From Clostridia bacterium (GTDB lineage: Bacteria > Bacillota > Clostridia > UMGS1883 > UMGS1540): DNA of 64,000 nt. The translations under genes were made by a program, and so were the position numbers. Positions 9,350 through 18,206 of the stretch are shown in pieces; position 1 is the first letter of the stretch; each line of letters starts with the position of its first letter. The stretch is taken from contig JAFSAU010000003.1 in assembly GCA_017442155.1 (NCBI GenBank), positions 62,001 to 126,000 on the forward strand, read 5' to 3'. Below the pieces are notes generated by a model, which saw only the letters and a program-made list of their open reading frames with translations, ran no database searches and was not told the origin of the DNA.

Positions 9350-9886
9350 TTATTCTGTTCCGTTTTCCTCTGCATTATTCTCATTATTTACCTGCGGCAG
9401 TGCTTCCAGCGAGGTAAGTCCGAAGCATCGCAGGAATTCCTCAGTTGTTACATACAAAATCGGACGTCCCGGCGCGTCCAGCCGTCCGGCTTCATCAATC
9501 AGTCCTCTTTCAGTAAGTTTCAACACAGAGTAACTACTATCAACTCCACGAATCATTTCAATACGGCTTTTTGTGATTGGCTGATTATAAGCAATTACAG
9601 ACAAGGTTTCCAATGCGGAAGAAGAAAGGCCTCGACGCCGCTTCGGTTCTGTCACCTTACGCACACATTCAGCATATTCCTCGCGTGTGCACATCTGAAA
9701 CGCGTCTCCCAGCGTAATGATTTTAAGCCCCCGCGACTCTCGTTCGTATTGTTCGGCAAGCCGGACTACAATCTGCCTTGCCGCCGGAACTTCAATTTCA
9801 AGTGCTTGAGCAAGCTCTGCCACCGTAACAGATTCGCCTGCGCCAAATAATACTGCCTCCGTTTTACACTCCAGTTCCCGCGTCAT
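9350..9886 (-). CDS. scpB: Segregation and condensation protein B
   Basis: A 178-residue ScpB, the winged-helix subunit that with ScpA and Smc forms the bacterial condensin complex. Typical pieces are the N-terminal ECKTEAVLFGAGESVTVAEL and the central LSVIAYNQPITKSRIEMIRG, followed by GLIDEAGRLDAPGRP. It overlaps scpA by 4 bases (ATGA). No smc gene is in the window, as is common because smc usually lies elsewhere. Confidence 0.95.
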   Translation of the reverse strand: MTRELECKTEAVLFGAGESVTVAELAQALEIEVPAARQIVVRLAEQYERESRGLKIITLGDAFQMCTREEYAECVRKVTEPKRRRGLSSSALETLSVIAYNQPITKSRIEMIRGVDSSYSVLKLTERGLIDEAGRLDAPGRPILYVTTEEFLRCFGLTSLEALPQVNNENNAEENGTE

Positions 9887-10596
9887 GCGCCCTCTCCTCC
9901 GTAAAGATAGATTTCTTCATTACGTTCTTCTATATAGATTTTTCCGCGGCTGACAAGATGCAAAACCGCCAGAAAAGTGGCAATACGTCCATCACGTGTA
10001 GTAATTCCTTCAAAAATCTGTGAAAAGTGTCGGACTTCCCCCTTTTTCAGCAATTTTCCTACATAACTAATTTGTTCCGTAAGCGAAACACGCTGTACAC
10101 GGACAATTTCTTTGAAATTCGCCACGCGTGGCGGTGCTTTTTCTTCCAAGCGTTCTGTTACCTGCAAAAAAGCTTTCATCAGTTTTTCTATGGAAATATT
10201 TTCATTTTCTATAGGTGCATCTCCTAAGTTTTCCGGCCCCTTAAAATAATTATCGATTGTACTGAATTGAATATTTTCCAGTTGTCCGGCCGCTTCTTTG
10301 GCAGCCTTATATAGGCGAAGACGTTCCTCCAATTCCTCTTTGGGATCTTCCTCCACTATTTCAGGCTTCGGGAGAAGCGCGCAGGATTTTATATATATAA
10401 GGTGTGACGCCATGGACAGAAAATCTCCGGTAATTTCCATGTCCATCCTAGCCATTTGGTCAAGATACGCTATGTACTGCTCTGTAATCTCCGCAATAGG
10501 AATATCCGTAAGTTCAATTTTGTGTTTTAAAGCAAGATGCAGAAGTAAGTCCAACGGGCCCTCAAACACCTGCAGTTTAAACTTCAGTTCTTCCAT
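9883..10596 (-). CDS. scpA: Segregation and condensation protein A
   Basis: A 237-residue kleisin subunit of the Smc-ScpA-ScpB condensin, which organises the chromosome. The N-terminal Smc-binding helix region (FEGPLDLLLHLALKHKIEL, residues 10-28) is diagnostic. The end has the winged-helix that contacts the Smc cap (FLAVLHLVSRGKI). The ATG is one base past the stop of the upstream M50 protease and its stop overlaps scpB, so all three are coupled. Confidence 0.95.
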   Translation of the reverse strand: MEELKFKLQVFEGPLDLLLHLALKHKIELTDIPIAEITEQYIAYLDQMARMDMEITGDFLSMASHLIYIKSCALLPKPEIVEEDPKEELEERLRLYKAAKEAAGQLENIQFSTIDNYFKGPENLGDAPIENENISIEKLMKAFLQVTERLEEKAPPRVANFKEIVRVQRVSLTEQISYVGKLLKKGEVRHFSQIFEGITTRDGRIATFLAVLHLVSRGKIYIEERNEEIYLYGGEGA

Positions 10597-10597
10597 T

Positions 10598-11248
10598 TTA
10601 TATCCCAGCCACCAAAAGAATCAGTTTCCAGAACACGGCGAACACATGCGTTTGCAAAAAAGTGAGCGGTCTATCCAGAATCCCTAAAAAGAGAAGGAGA
10701 ATCAGAACAGGCATCGCATAGCGTTCATATTCCATCAGCTTATAATACCAGCGATTCGGAAGAAAATACGCCAGGATTTTAGAGCCGTCCAGTGGTGGAA
10801 TCGGAATTAAATTAAAGATACCAAGACCAATGTTCAACATAATACCCACAGCCAATAAATTAGAAAAAAATTCCACTACAAACGATTCAGATGTGGGGAA
10901 AAAACGGGCCAAAAGTCCGTAAAGCACGGAAAATATAGCCGCCATCAGGAAATTTGATAACGGGCCTGCAAGACCTACAAGGCTCATTCCTCCCTTTGGA
11001 TTTTTAAAATATTGAGGATTTACCGGTACAGGTTTTGCCCAGCCAAAGCCAAACAGTACCATGCAAAGGACACCCATGATATCCATATGGTGCAGAGGAT
11101 TCAGGGTGAGCCGACCATACATTTTTGCCGTACGGTCTCCAAGCAGGTACGCCACATAACCATGGGCACATTCGTGCACGGTGATCGCCAGAAAAACTAT
11201 CGGCAGGCGCAACAGCATAGTCCTTAAATCATAACTACCAAACAGCAT
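10598..11248 (-). CDS. Site-2 protease family (M50) membrane metalloprotease
   Basis: A 216-residue integral membrane protein with several hydrophobic helices and the zinc protease motif HECAH (residues 25-29, ITVHECAHGYVA). The third zinc ligand lies in the later motif NLIPIPPLDGSKIL near residue 155. It belongs to the short rhomboid-independent S2P subgroup without a PDZ domain, often found before scpA in Firmicutes. The native substrate is unknown; it is distinct from the RseP-type enzyme at 48873-49886, which has a PDZ domain. Confidence 0.88.
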   Translation of the reverse strand: MLFGSYDLRTMLLRLPIVFLAITVHECAHGYVAYLLGDRTAKMYGRLTLNPLHHMDIMGVLCMVLFGFGWAKPVPVNPQYFKNPKGGMSLVGLAGPLSNFLMAAIFSVLYGLLARFFPTSESFVVEFFSNLLAVGIMLNIGLGIFNLIPIPPLDGSKILAYFLPNRWYYKLMEYERYAMPVLILLLFLGILDRPLTFLQTHVFAVFWKLILLVAGI

Positions 11249-11259
11249 TTTATTCTCCT

Positions 11260-12546
11260 TTATATGTCATTCCGGATAATATCTTCATACGACTCGCGAC
11301 GGACGCAAAGCTTTGCTTCACCATCCTTTACCATAACAACGGCCGGACGAGGCAAACGGTTATAATTACTGCTCATGGAATAATTATAGGCACCTGTGGA
11401 AAGAACTGCCAGAAGATCACCGCGCTGTACCTTCGGCATACAAATATCCTTGATTAGTATGTCCCCGGATTCACAGCACCTACCGCAAATTGTGACCACT
11501 TCCTCCCGTGGTGCTTTAGTCTTTTCAGGTAAAACCGCATCATATTCGGCACCATACAGAATATATCGCGGATTATCACCCATCCCACCGTCAACAGATA
11601 CATATTTTCGAATGTCGGGGATATCTTTTATTGCTCCGACTGTGTATACTGTCACACCCGCTTCTCCAACAATAGAGCGACCGGGTTCAACCAATAAGAA
11701 CGGATAAGGAATGCCATACCTTTCTGCGGCTTTTTTTACTGCAGCTATTGTTGCCAGCATAGCATCATGGTAGGGACGCGGAGTATCCTTATCGGTATAC
11801 CGTATACCAAAGCCACCGCCCAAATTAACCTCTTCTAATAAATGTCCCGATTCCTTATATACATCAGACAAAAGTTTTACCATAAGGTCTGCAGCCGTCA
11901 TAAAAGGCTTGTCCTCGAAAATCTGGGAACCGATGTGACAATGTACACCGGTAATTTTATAATTTTTATACGGCTTGCAAAGAACACGGAGTGCTTCTCC
12001 ATCCGAAAGGCTGACCCCGAACTTTGAATCCTCCTGTCCGGTCTGAATAAAATCATGGGTATGTGCTTCTATACCGGGCCTGATACGCACCAGTACGCGC
12101 GGAAGTTTTTCTCTTCCTTCAAAAAGCTTGTCCAGAATTTCCAGTTCCTCTTCGCCGTCGGCTACGATACGGCCCACACCGTTTTCGATGGCAAAAAGAA
12201 TTTCTTCAATGCTTTTATTATTACCATGCATACAAATATTTTCTGCCGGAAAACCTGCCGAAAGGGCCGTATACAGCTCTCCTCCGGACACTACATCTAC
12301 ACCAAGCCCCTCTTTATTTGCAATACGGTAAATTTCCTTTGCACTGAACGCCTTGGATGCATAGAGCACAAGTCCACGGCCATCGTACGCTTCATCTATT
12401 GCTGATTTATAGGCACGCATATTTTCCTCAATCAATCCTCTGTCCATGATAAATAAAGGCGTACCGAACTCCCTCGCCAGCGCAGGGACCTCTGCACCGC
12501 CGACTGTCAGCACGCCTTCATTTGTTTCATTCTGTATCATTTCCAT
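11260..12546 (-). CDS. lysA: Diaminopimelate decarboxylase
   Basis: A 428-residue fold-III PLP enzyme making L-lysine from meso-diaminopimelate. The PLP lysine is Lys65 (LYASKAFSAKE). Further motifs are HCHIGSQIF near residue 200, EVNLGGGFGI near 240, the phosphate-binding EPGRS near 290, and the dimer-interface GRCCESGD near 360. The ATG at 12544-12546 has GGAGG five bases upstream; a second ATG two codons later is less well placed. It has its own promoter and leads into the M50-scpAB block 11 bases downstream. Confidence 0.94.
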   Translation of the reverse strand: MEMIQNETNEGVLTVGGAEVPALAREFGTPLFIMDRGLIEENMRAYKSAIDEAYDGRGLVLYASKAFSAKEIYRIANKEGLGVDVVSGGELYTALSAGFPAENICMHGNNKSIEEILFAIENGVGRIVADGEEELEILDKLFEGREKLPRVLVRIRPGIEAHTHDFIQTGQEDSKFGVSLSDGEALRVLCKPYKNYKITGVHCHIGSQIFEDKPFMTAADLMVKLLSDVYKESGHLLEEVNLGGGFGIRYTDKDTPRPYHDAMLATIAAVKKAAERYGIPYPFLLVEPGRSIVGEAGVTVYTVGAIKDIPDIRKYVSVDGGMGDNPRYILYGAEYDAVLPEKTKAPREEVVTICGRCCESGDILIKDICMPKVQRGDLLAVLSTGAYNYSMSSNYNRLPRPAVVMVKDGEAKLCVRRESYEDIIRNDI

Positions 12547-12574
12547 GTCAACCTCCGTGAATGCTCTTAAATAT

Positions 12575-12603
12575 AGTATATCACAAAGGTTTCCATTTGT
12601 AAA
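12575..12603 (-). promoter_or_regulatory. Promoter of lysA
   Basis: Minus-strand TTTACA (12598-12603), a 17-base spacer, TATACT (12575-12580), 28 bases upstream of the lysA ATG. It overlaps the end of the upstream small gene. The leader is too short for a lysine riboswitch. Confidence 0.6.
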
Positions 12604-12606
12604 GAT

Positions 12607-12777
12607 TTATTTTTCAATTATGGTATCAATAATACTTCCCAGGGTTCGGAAAGCCTTTGATGCACCACGTTTCATAGCTTTAGATTGTTTATCCTTAATC
12701 GGATCAGCCAACATTCCCGTTACTGCGCCAATCACAATGCCCGTAAGCATTCCGGCAGTAAAGCAAGCCTTGTTCAT
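12607..12777 (-). CDS. Small membrane-associated protein (56 residues), YtxH-like
   Basis: The frame from ATG 12775-12777 to TAA 12607-12609 encodes MNKACFTAGMLTGIVIGAVT and then a basic segment (DPIKDKQSKAMKRGASKAF) and an amphipathic tail. An AGGAGG site precedes the ATG by 6 bases. A glycine-rich hydrophobic helix followed by a charged helix is the layout of YtxH-like proteins, which are short single-pass membrane proteins of unknown role. It lies 32 bases after sleB in the same direction, so it may be transcribed with it. Confidence 0.72.
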   Translation of the reverse strand: MNKACFTAGMLTGIVIGAVTGMLADPIKDKQSKAMKRGASKAFRTLGSIIDTIIEK

Positions 12778-12809
12778 ACCTTTCCTCCTTTCTGATTACA
12801 GCTAAAGTA

Positions 12810-13493
12810 TCAATTGCAGAAAACATGTTTTCCTATTGACATAACAACCGGTCTTGTACGTATCCACTGATTTGTCGCGGTTCTGGGATTGTAATAATAA
12901 ATAGCTCCGCCAACCGGATCCCAACCGTTGAGCGCATCGCGGGCAGCTCTTATACAGCTGTCTGACATCTGTGCATGAATTTGTCCGTCGGATACGGCAG
13001 TAAATGCTCCCGGCTGGTAAATTACGCCGGCAATTGTATTTGGAAAAGAGGCGTGCTCTACACGGTTTAAGATAACTGCACCGACCGCCACCTGACCGGT
13101 ATATGGCTCGCCTCTGGCCTCCCCATTGATTGCCCTCGCAAGAAGATAGACATTACTTTCGTTCGAGGCGGCACCACCGGAAGATGAAGCCGTGGTTTCA
13201 CCGGCAGGAAGCCCCATGGCTGTCAGAGTTGCTTTCCCTGCAACGCCGTCCACCGTAAGACCGTTTTTTTGCTGAAATCTTTTTACAGCAGCCACAGTTC
13301 TGCTACCATAAATACCGTCCACATCTCCGTTATAGTATCCCCAGGAAAGGAGCCTTTTCTGGATTTTGAATACTTCCTCACCGGAGCTGCCGAATTTAGA
13401 AATCGCACTGCTGTAGTTCGGCTTCGTCAACACGCAAAGTACTACTATTACCATAGAAATCAGCGCACCGATTTTCCGATATTTCTGTTTCAT
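12810..13493 (-). CDS. sleB: Spore cortex-lytic enzyme SleB-type cell wall hydrolase
   Basis: A 227-residue exported protein. The N-terminus has a signal-type helix (about residues 9-28), then a PG_binding_1 domain (about 32-93; EVFKIQKRLLSWGYY and GIYGSRTVAAVKRFQ). A short Ser/Gly linker leads to a SleB/CwlJ hydrolase domain (about 112-227) with the catalytic Glu region ARAINGEARGE and VGAVILNRVEH. It matches germination lytic transglycosylases that open the spore cortex. The final IGKHVFCN ends at a TGA, as the family does. Expression would be forespore specific (sigma G in Bacillus), but I could not confirm a sigma G promoter. Confidence 0.9.
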   Translation of the reverse strand: MKQKYRKIGALISMVIVVLCVLTKPNYSSAISKFGSSGEEVFKIQKRLLSWGYYNGDVDGIYGSRTVAAVKRFQQKNGLTVDGVAGKATLTAMGLPAGETTASSSGGAASNESNVYLLARAINGEARGEPYTGQVAVGAVILNRVEHASFPNTIAGVIYQPGAFTAVSDGQIHAQMSDSCIRAARDALNGWDPVGGAIYYYNPRTATNQWIRTRPVVMSIGKHVFCN

Positions 13494-13603
13494 AGTTCCT
13501 CCCTTAGAACAAAATTAACTTCGTCAATTCAATGTTCGCTACGCTCACTTTTTTAAAACTAAATTTTCTTGTTACAGGGAATTGCTAACGTAATTTCCCA
13601 TAT

Positions 13604-13628
13604 GAAAAAAGCCGTAACATTTGTTACG
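13604..13628 (-). terminator. Terminator of the aminotransferase-trpS-tagO-wecB operon
   Basis: Minus-strand hairpin CGTAAC / GTTACG with a short loop, then GCTTTTTT. It lies 53 bases after the wecB stop. The stretch 13494-13603, between it and sleB, holds only an imperfect 23-base inverted repeat (13577-13599). Confidence 0.72.
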
Positions 13629-13680
13629 ACTTTAGTTTTGTTTAATATGCAGTTTTTATACCTTATATTTGCAAATTTCT

Positions 13681-14796
13681 TTACTTTGCAAAATGTTCCA
13701 GGATTGCTTGCACTATGCGTTTTGAAGCATGACCATCTCCATAAGGATTTACAGCTTTCGCCATCTTTTCATATTCTTCCCTGCAACAAAGCAGTTTTTT
13801 AGTTTCGGCATAAATTACATCTTCATCAACGCCTACAACCTTAACTGTTCCGGCTTCCACCGCTTCAGGGCGTTCTGTCTCGGTTCGCAGAACTAAAACA
13901 GGCTTTCCGAGTGAAGGTGCTTCTTCCTGCAGTCCACCGGAATCTGTCAGAATAATATAGGAAGCGTTCATAGCATTGTGTAATTCCTGTACATCCAGAG
14001 GATTTATCAGATGAACATTTTCTACCTCTCCGAGGATTTCTCTGGCAACGCTTTGCACAGCGGGATTGAGGTGCACCGGGTACACAACCTCCACATCAGA
14101 AAATTCGTCTGCAATGCGTCGTACCGCACGCATAATATTATACATTGGTTCACCCAGATTTTCACGCCGGTGCGCCGTCATCAGGATAACACGCTTATCC
14201 TTCCAGGGAAGTGAACGTAGTACAGGGTCTGAAAATTCATAATTTTTCTTTACCGTCGTTTTCAACGCATCTATAACCGTGTTGCCAGTAATCACGATTT
14301 TCCCCTCCGGCGTTCCCTCACGCAGAAGATTCTCCCGGTTTGCTGTGGTGGGGGAAAAATGCAAATCTGCCAAAACGCCCGTCATACGGCGGTTCATTTC
14401 CTCGGGGAAAGGCGACCACTTATCATACGTCCTGAGGCCTGCTTCCACATGCCCTACCTGTACACCGCTATAGAACGCCGCAAGCGCACCGGCGAAAGTG
14501 GTGGTAGTATCACCATGCACAAGAACGATATCCGGTTTTTCTTTTTCCAGTACTTCACAAATACCTTCGAGCGCACGTTTAGTAATACCCGCAAGGCTCT
14601 GTCGCTCCCGCATAATATCCAAATCATAATCCGGGGTGATGCCAAAAATCTCCAGCACCTGGTCCAGCATTTGTCGGTGCTGTGCTGTAACACAGACGAT
14701 GGACTCTATCCCCTCCGTGCGTTCCAATTCCAGAACAAGAGGTGCCATTTTAATCGCTTCCGGTCTTGTACCGAAAACCGTGAATACTTTAATCAT
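13681..14796 (-). CDS. wecB: UDP-N-acetylglucosamine 2-epimerase (non-hydrolysing)
   Basis: A 371-residue epimerase interconverting UDP-GlcNAc and UDP-ManNAc for surface polysaccharide or teichoic acid linkage units. Motifs are VFGTRPEAIKMAPL at the start, HGDTTTTFAGALA near residue 95, HVEAGLRTYDKWSPFPEEMN near 118-137, and the UDP-binding LTDSGGLQEEAPSLGKP near 290. The ATG at 14794-14796 was chosen because GGAGGAGACAA precedes it; the longer open frame upstream lies inside tagO. It overlaps the tagO end by 8 bases, which fits joint use of the lipid carrier GlcNAc made by TagO. Confidence 0.94.
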   Translation of the reverse strand: MIKVFTVFGTRPEAIKMAPLVLELERTEGIESIVCVTAQHRQMLDQVLEIFGITPDYDLDIMRERQSLAGITKRALEGICEVLEKEKPDIVLVHGDTTTTFAGALAAFYSGVQVGHVEAGLRTYDKWSPFPEEMNRRMTGVLADLHFSPTTANRENLLREGTPEGKIVITGNTVIDALKTTVKKNYEFSDPVLRSLPWKDKRVILMTAHRRENLGEPMYNIMRAVRRIADEFSDVEVVYPVHLNPAVQSVAREILGEVENVHLINPLDVQELHNAMNASYIILTDSGGLQEEAPSLGKPVLVLRTETERPEAVEAGTVKVVGVDEDVIYAETKKLLCCREEYEKMAKAVNPYGDGHASKRIVQAILEHFAK

Positions 14797-15853
14797 TTGT
14801 CTCCTCCTCATCTTTCTCCCCTTCCTTCTCCATGCGAAGTCCGATAAGCCGCGATGCAAGCAAGACAGCAGCAATAACGCAAAGAATCAGAAGAAGTGCC
14901 TGAAGAATACCATTAGAAACCATAACCACAGCGCAAAGCCCCAGCACCGTACACATAAGATAAATAATGCTGACCGTCTTTTTCTGTGAAAAACCCATAT
15001 CCAGAACACGATGATGAAGATGCTCTCTGTCCGGGCTCATAATAGGTTTACCTGCTTTCATACGACGAAGAATGGCAAAGCCGGTATCAAAAAGAGGAAG
15101 ACCGAGCACCAGGAACGGCACCGCCACACTGATAACAGCATAGCTTTTGAAAAGACCCATAATAGAGACAGAGGCCAGGATAAACCCAAGAAAAGTGGAT
15201 CCGGTGTCACCCATAAAAATCTTTGCCGGGTTAAAGTTATAGGGTAAGAAGCCAAAACATGCACCCGTAAGTGCCGCCGTAATCAGTGCCACCTCATATT
15301 CGCCAACAATCAGCGAAATGCAGAGAAGAGACATGCAGGAAATAGAACTGACGCCTGCAGCAAGTCCGTCAAGTCCGTCGATGAGGTTTACGGCATTTGT
15401 AACGCCGACCACCCAGATGAGAGTCAACGGAATTCCCCAAAACCCGAGGTGCAGTACACCGGAATCTGAAATGAAACCGGGTACAGAAATCACATCAATC
15501 CGAACATCATGCAAAATCAGGATTACCGCCGCAAGAATCTGAAACGGAAGTTTCACTTTTGCGCTGAGTTGCCGGGCATCATCAATGATACCAACAACCA
15601 GAATCACAAGTGCGCCCAACACCATGCCGCGGATATTGCTGTCAGAGGGGCCGAACAAAATAACACTGATGATAAATCCATAAAACATGGCAAGCCCACC
15701 CAGAAGGGGAATCGGTTTTTTGTGTACACGACGTGCTTCATCCGGCTTGTCAACAATGTCAACTTTTTCGGCAATCTGTTTTACAAACGGTGTGGATGCA
15801 AACGTGATAATAAAAGAAACTGCGAATGCCAGAAGCAATATGATTTTATCCAT
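14789..15853 (-). CDS. tagO: Undecaprenyl-phosphate N-acetylglucosaminyl 1-phosphate transferase
   Basis: A 354-residue polytopic membrane enzyme of the MraY/WecA/TagO family that moves GlcNAc-1-phosphate to undecaprenyl phosphate. Catalytic loops are clear: PLLGGLAMF near residue 50, IDDARQL near 90, NAVNLIDGLDGLAAG near 155-169, FMGDTGSTFLGF near 215 and the DREHLHHRVLDMG loop near 275. MraY itself would normally be in a dcw cluster, so the WecA/TagO role is favoured. Coupling to wecB supports teichoic-acid-like or polysaccharide synthesis. Confidence 0.92.
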   Translation of the reverse strand: MDKIILLLAFAVSFIITFASTPFVKQIAEKVDIVDKPDEARRVHKKPIPLLGGLAMFYGFIISVILFGPSDSNIRGMVLGALVILVVGIIDDARQLSAKVKLPFQILAAVILILHDVRIDVISVPGFISDSGVLHLGFWGIPLTLIWVVGVTNAVNLIDGLDGLAAGVSSISCMSLLCISLIVGEYEVALITAALTGACFGFLPYNFNPAKIFMGDTGSTFLGFILASVSIMGLFKSYAVISVAVPFLVLGLPLFDTGFAILRRMKAGKPIMSPDREHLHHRVLDMGFSQKKTVSIIYLMCTVLGLCAVVMVSNGILQALLLILCVIAAVLLASRLIGLRMEKEGEKDEEETND

Positions 15854-15882
15854 AGTCCATACTTCCTCTCTTCAGATATTTA

Positions 15883-16878
15883 TTATCGCGGCATAAATCC
15901 CACTTTGTCCTGTACCAGACGCAGGGTTTTTTCCGCAATTTCTGCTGCTTTTTCTGCCCCGTTCTTTGAAATACTGTCCAAAAATGAGGGGTCTGCAGAA
16001 ATCTCCTTATATTTTTCCTGAATCGGACGAAGTTCTTCGCATACCGCCTCTGCCACGCGTGTTTTCAGGATTCCATAGCCCTGCCCTTCAAATTCAAGTA
16101 CTGCTTCCTCGGGCTTCTTGCCTACAATAGCTCCATAAATGGAAAGAAGATTGTTAATACCGTCCTTTCCCTCTCTGTAAGCAATTTCTCCGTCAGAATC
16201 AGTAACAGCACGCTTAATTTTCTTCGTAATTACTTCAGGTGCGTCCAAAAGCCAGATATATCCATTGGGATTCGGGTCGCTTTTACTCATTTTACTGGTA
16301 GGGTCCTGCAAACTCATAACACGGGCACCTACCGGAGGAATATACCCTTCCGGAACTGTAAAGGTGTCTCCATAAAGATGGTTAAAGCGAATGGCAATAT
16401 CTCTTGCCAGTTCCAGATGCTGCTTCTGGTCCACACCGACCGGAACCAGGTCCGTCTGATATAAAAGGATATCAGAAGCCATCAGAACCGGATATGTGAA
16501 TAAACCGGCATTTATGTTGTCTTCATGCTTTGCGGATTTATCCTTGAACTGCGTCATACGAGAAAGCTCTCCAATATAGGTATGACAGTTTAAAATCCAG
16601 GAAAGCTCAGCATGAGCAGAAACATGAGACTGAAAAAACAGAATACTTTCCTTTGGATCAATGCCGCAAGCAATGTATAAAGCTAAAAACTGACGGCACC
16701 GCTCACGAAGCTCATCCGGATTCTGACGAACTGTAATAGAATGCATATCCACAACTGAATAAATGCACTGATACTCCTTCTGCAGTTTAACCCAGTTTTT
16801 CAAGGCCCCGATATAGTTACCAAGTGTGACACATCCTGTCGGCTGTACACCACTGAAAATCATTTTTTTATTTTGCAT
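15883..16878 (-). CDS. trpS: Tryptophanyl-tRNA synthetase
   Basis: A 331-residue class I aminoacyl-tRNA synthetase that charges tRNA-Trp. The HIGH-like motif is TLGN within SGVQPTGCVTLGNYIGAL (from residue 9), and KMSKS lies near residue 200 (TSKMSKSDPN). The central substrate-binding part has PVGVDQKQHLELARDIA. The start codon overlaps the end of the upstream aminotransferase by 11 bases. No T-box leader is possible in that overlap, so control must come from the aminotransferase promoter. Confidence 0.96.
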   Translation of the reverse strand: MQNKKMIFSGVQPTGCVTLGNYIGALKNWVKLQKEYQCIYSVVDMHSITVRQNPDELRERCRQFLALYIACGIDPKESILFFQSHVSAHAELSWILNCHTYIGELSRMTQFKDKSAKHEDNINAGLFTYPVLMASDILLYQTDLVPVGVDQKQHLELARDIAIRFNHLYGDTFTVPEGYIPPVGARVMSLQDPTSKMSKSDPNPNGYIWLLDAPEVITKKIKRAVTDSDGEIAYREGKDGINNLLSIYGAIVGKKPEEAVLEFEGQGYGILKTRVAEAVCEELRPIQEKYKEISADPSFLDSISKNGAEKAAEIAEKTLRLVQDKVGFMPR

Positions 16879-18040
16879 TTCGTATTACCTCACCAAGTCT
16901 TTGAATACCTTCCCGGATTTTATCCGGTGCTGTCAGCGAATAGTTCAGTCGCATATATCTTGCCCCTTCTTCAGGAACGGGCATACAAGTGGATCCCGCC
17001 ACAAAAGCCACTTTCTGTGCAACAGCCTCCTTCAGAAGCGCATCACTGTCATACCCTTCGGGCAATGTGCACCAGAGGAAAATACCACCTTCCGGCACTG
17101 TATGCGTACAAGCCTTCGGAAAATATTCGTCAATAGCTGTGCACATCTCGTCACCGCGCTCCCGATACAGCACCTTTGCCTTTTCAATATGTGTATCAAA
17201 ATCATAGACTTCAAAGAATTCCGCAGCCATCATCTGTGGCAAAACAGTGGTATGCACATCAGAAACCTGTTTGCAGATAACTATTTTTTCCATAATGTCC
17301 TGCCTGGCAATAACCCAACCAAGACGAAGTCCCGGAGAAATTGTTTTGGAATAGGAGCCGGCATAAATGACACGCCCTAAGGTGTCAAACGACTTGATTG
17401 TGGGCACGTCCTCGCCTTTATAGCGAAGCTCTCCGTAAGGATTATCCTCCAGAATATAAAAATCATATTTGTCAGCTAAAGACAAAAGCTTCTTTCTCTT
17501 TTCAGCCGACATAGTAATTCCGGAGGGATTCTGGAAAGTGGCAATGGTGTAAACAAGCTTGATTTTTTGGGTTTTTACATATGCTTCCAGCGCATCAATA
17601 TCCATGCCATCTTCCTGCATCTCAATCCCGTGCAGATGCACATTATAAGAACGAAGCGAGTTCATACCTCCAATAAAGCTGGGAGATTCAAGCACCACCG
17701 TGTCTCCTTCATTTAAAAGTGTTTTAAACGTAAGATCAAGTGCCTGCTGTCCACCGGAAGTAATTATTAAGTCATCGTGGCCATGGATGTTCCCGGCTTT
17801 CTCCATTCTGCCCCGTGTGTAATCCCGAAGCGGAGCATACCCTTCAGTAATGCCGTACTGCAGTGCTACTTTTGCATTTTCCTTCAATATTTTATTTGAT
17901 ATTTCGCCGAGGAGCTCGCCCGGAAAAAGCTCCGGTGCCGGAGCACCGCCGGCAAAAGAAATCATATCCGGCTGTGCAAGAAGTTTAAACATTTCCCGAA
18001 TTGCTGAGCCTTTCAGACCTTTTACTCGTTCTGCAAACAT
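16868..18040 (-). CDS. PLP-dependent aminotransferase, class I/II (2-aminoadipate / LysN-like)
   Basis: A 390-residue fold-I PLP enzyme. It starts MFAERVKGLKGSAIREM and has MISFAGGAPAPELFP, typical of the branch that includes 2-aminoadipate transaminase LysN and the catalytic domain of MocR regulators. The PLP lysine is in GSYSKTISPGLRLGW near residue 235. There is no N-terminal GntR domain, so this is an enzyme rather than a MocR regulator. The ATG at 18038-18040 was preferred over an upstream GTG because GGAG sits at the right distance. The amino acid used cannot be told; the family accepts aromatic, 2-aminoadipate or branched-chain substrates. Confidence 0.85.
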   Translation of the reverse strand: MFAERVKGLKGSAIREMFKLLAQPDMISFAGGAPAPELFPGELLGEISNKILKENAKVALQYGITEGYAPLRDYTRGRMEKAGNIHGHDDLIITSGGQQALDLTFKTLLNEGDTVVLESPSFIGGMNSLRSYNVHLHGIEMQEDGMDIDALEAYVKTQKIKLVYTIATFQNPSGITMSAEKRKKLLSLADKYDFYILEDNPYGELRYKGEDVPTIKSFDTLGRVIYAGSYSKTISPGLRLGWVIARQDIMEKIVICKQVSDVHTTVLPQMMAAEFFEVYDFDTHIEKAKVLYRERGDEMCTAIDEYFPKACTHTVPEGGIFLWCTLPEGYDSDALLKEAVAQKVAFVAGSTCMPVPEEGARYMRLNYSLTAPDKIREGIQRLGEVIRNAK

Positions 18041-18086
18041 AGATTCATCTCCGTTTTTCACATTGTTATTTAAATATTTACTATAT

Positions 18087-18115
18087 ATAATACCATATCG
18101 GGAGAAAAAAGTAAA
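18087..18115 (-). promoter_or_regulatory. Promoter of the aminotransferase-trpS-tagO-wecB operon
   Basis: Minus-strand TTTACT (18110-18115), a 17-base spacer, TATTAT (18087-18092). The -10 lies 46 bases upstream of the aminotransferase ATG. Confidence 0.6.
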
Positions 18116-18155
18116 GAAAAATTTTTAATAGCGTCAAATATCCCCCACATAGTCT

Positions 18156-18188
18156 GAGCCCCGAAAAGATATATCCTTTTCGGGGCTC
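18156..18188 (-). terminator. Strong hairpin after the Gfo/Idh gene
   Basis: A perfect 13-base inverted repeat GAGCCCCGAAAAG / CTTTTCGGGGCTC with a 7-base loop, 18 bases after the stop of the oxidoreductase gene. It lacks a T tract on either strand, so it may act as a processing or 3'-stabilising stem as much as a classical terminator. Confidence 0.65.
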
Positions 18189-18206
18189 TTCACTGCTTCG
18201 TCCACT

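Noticed and set aside
12547..12606. Lysine riboswitch before lysA
   Set aside because: The space upstream of lysA is too short and holds only a promoter.
13577..13599. Inverted repeat GGGAATT...AATTTCCC upstream of sleB as an operator
   Set aside because: Pairing is imperfect, needing a mismatch or a bulge, and I could not tie it to a promoter.
16868..18040. MocR/GntR-type regulator
   Set aside because: It has only the aminotransferase fold; no N-terminal winged-helix DNA-binding domain is encoded in frame.
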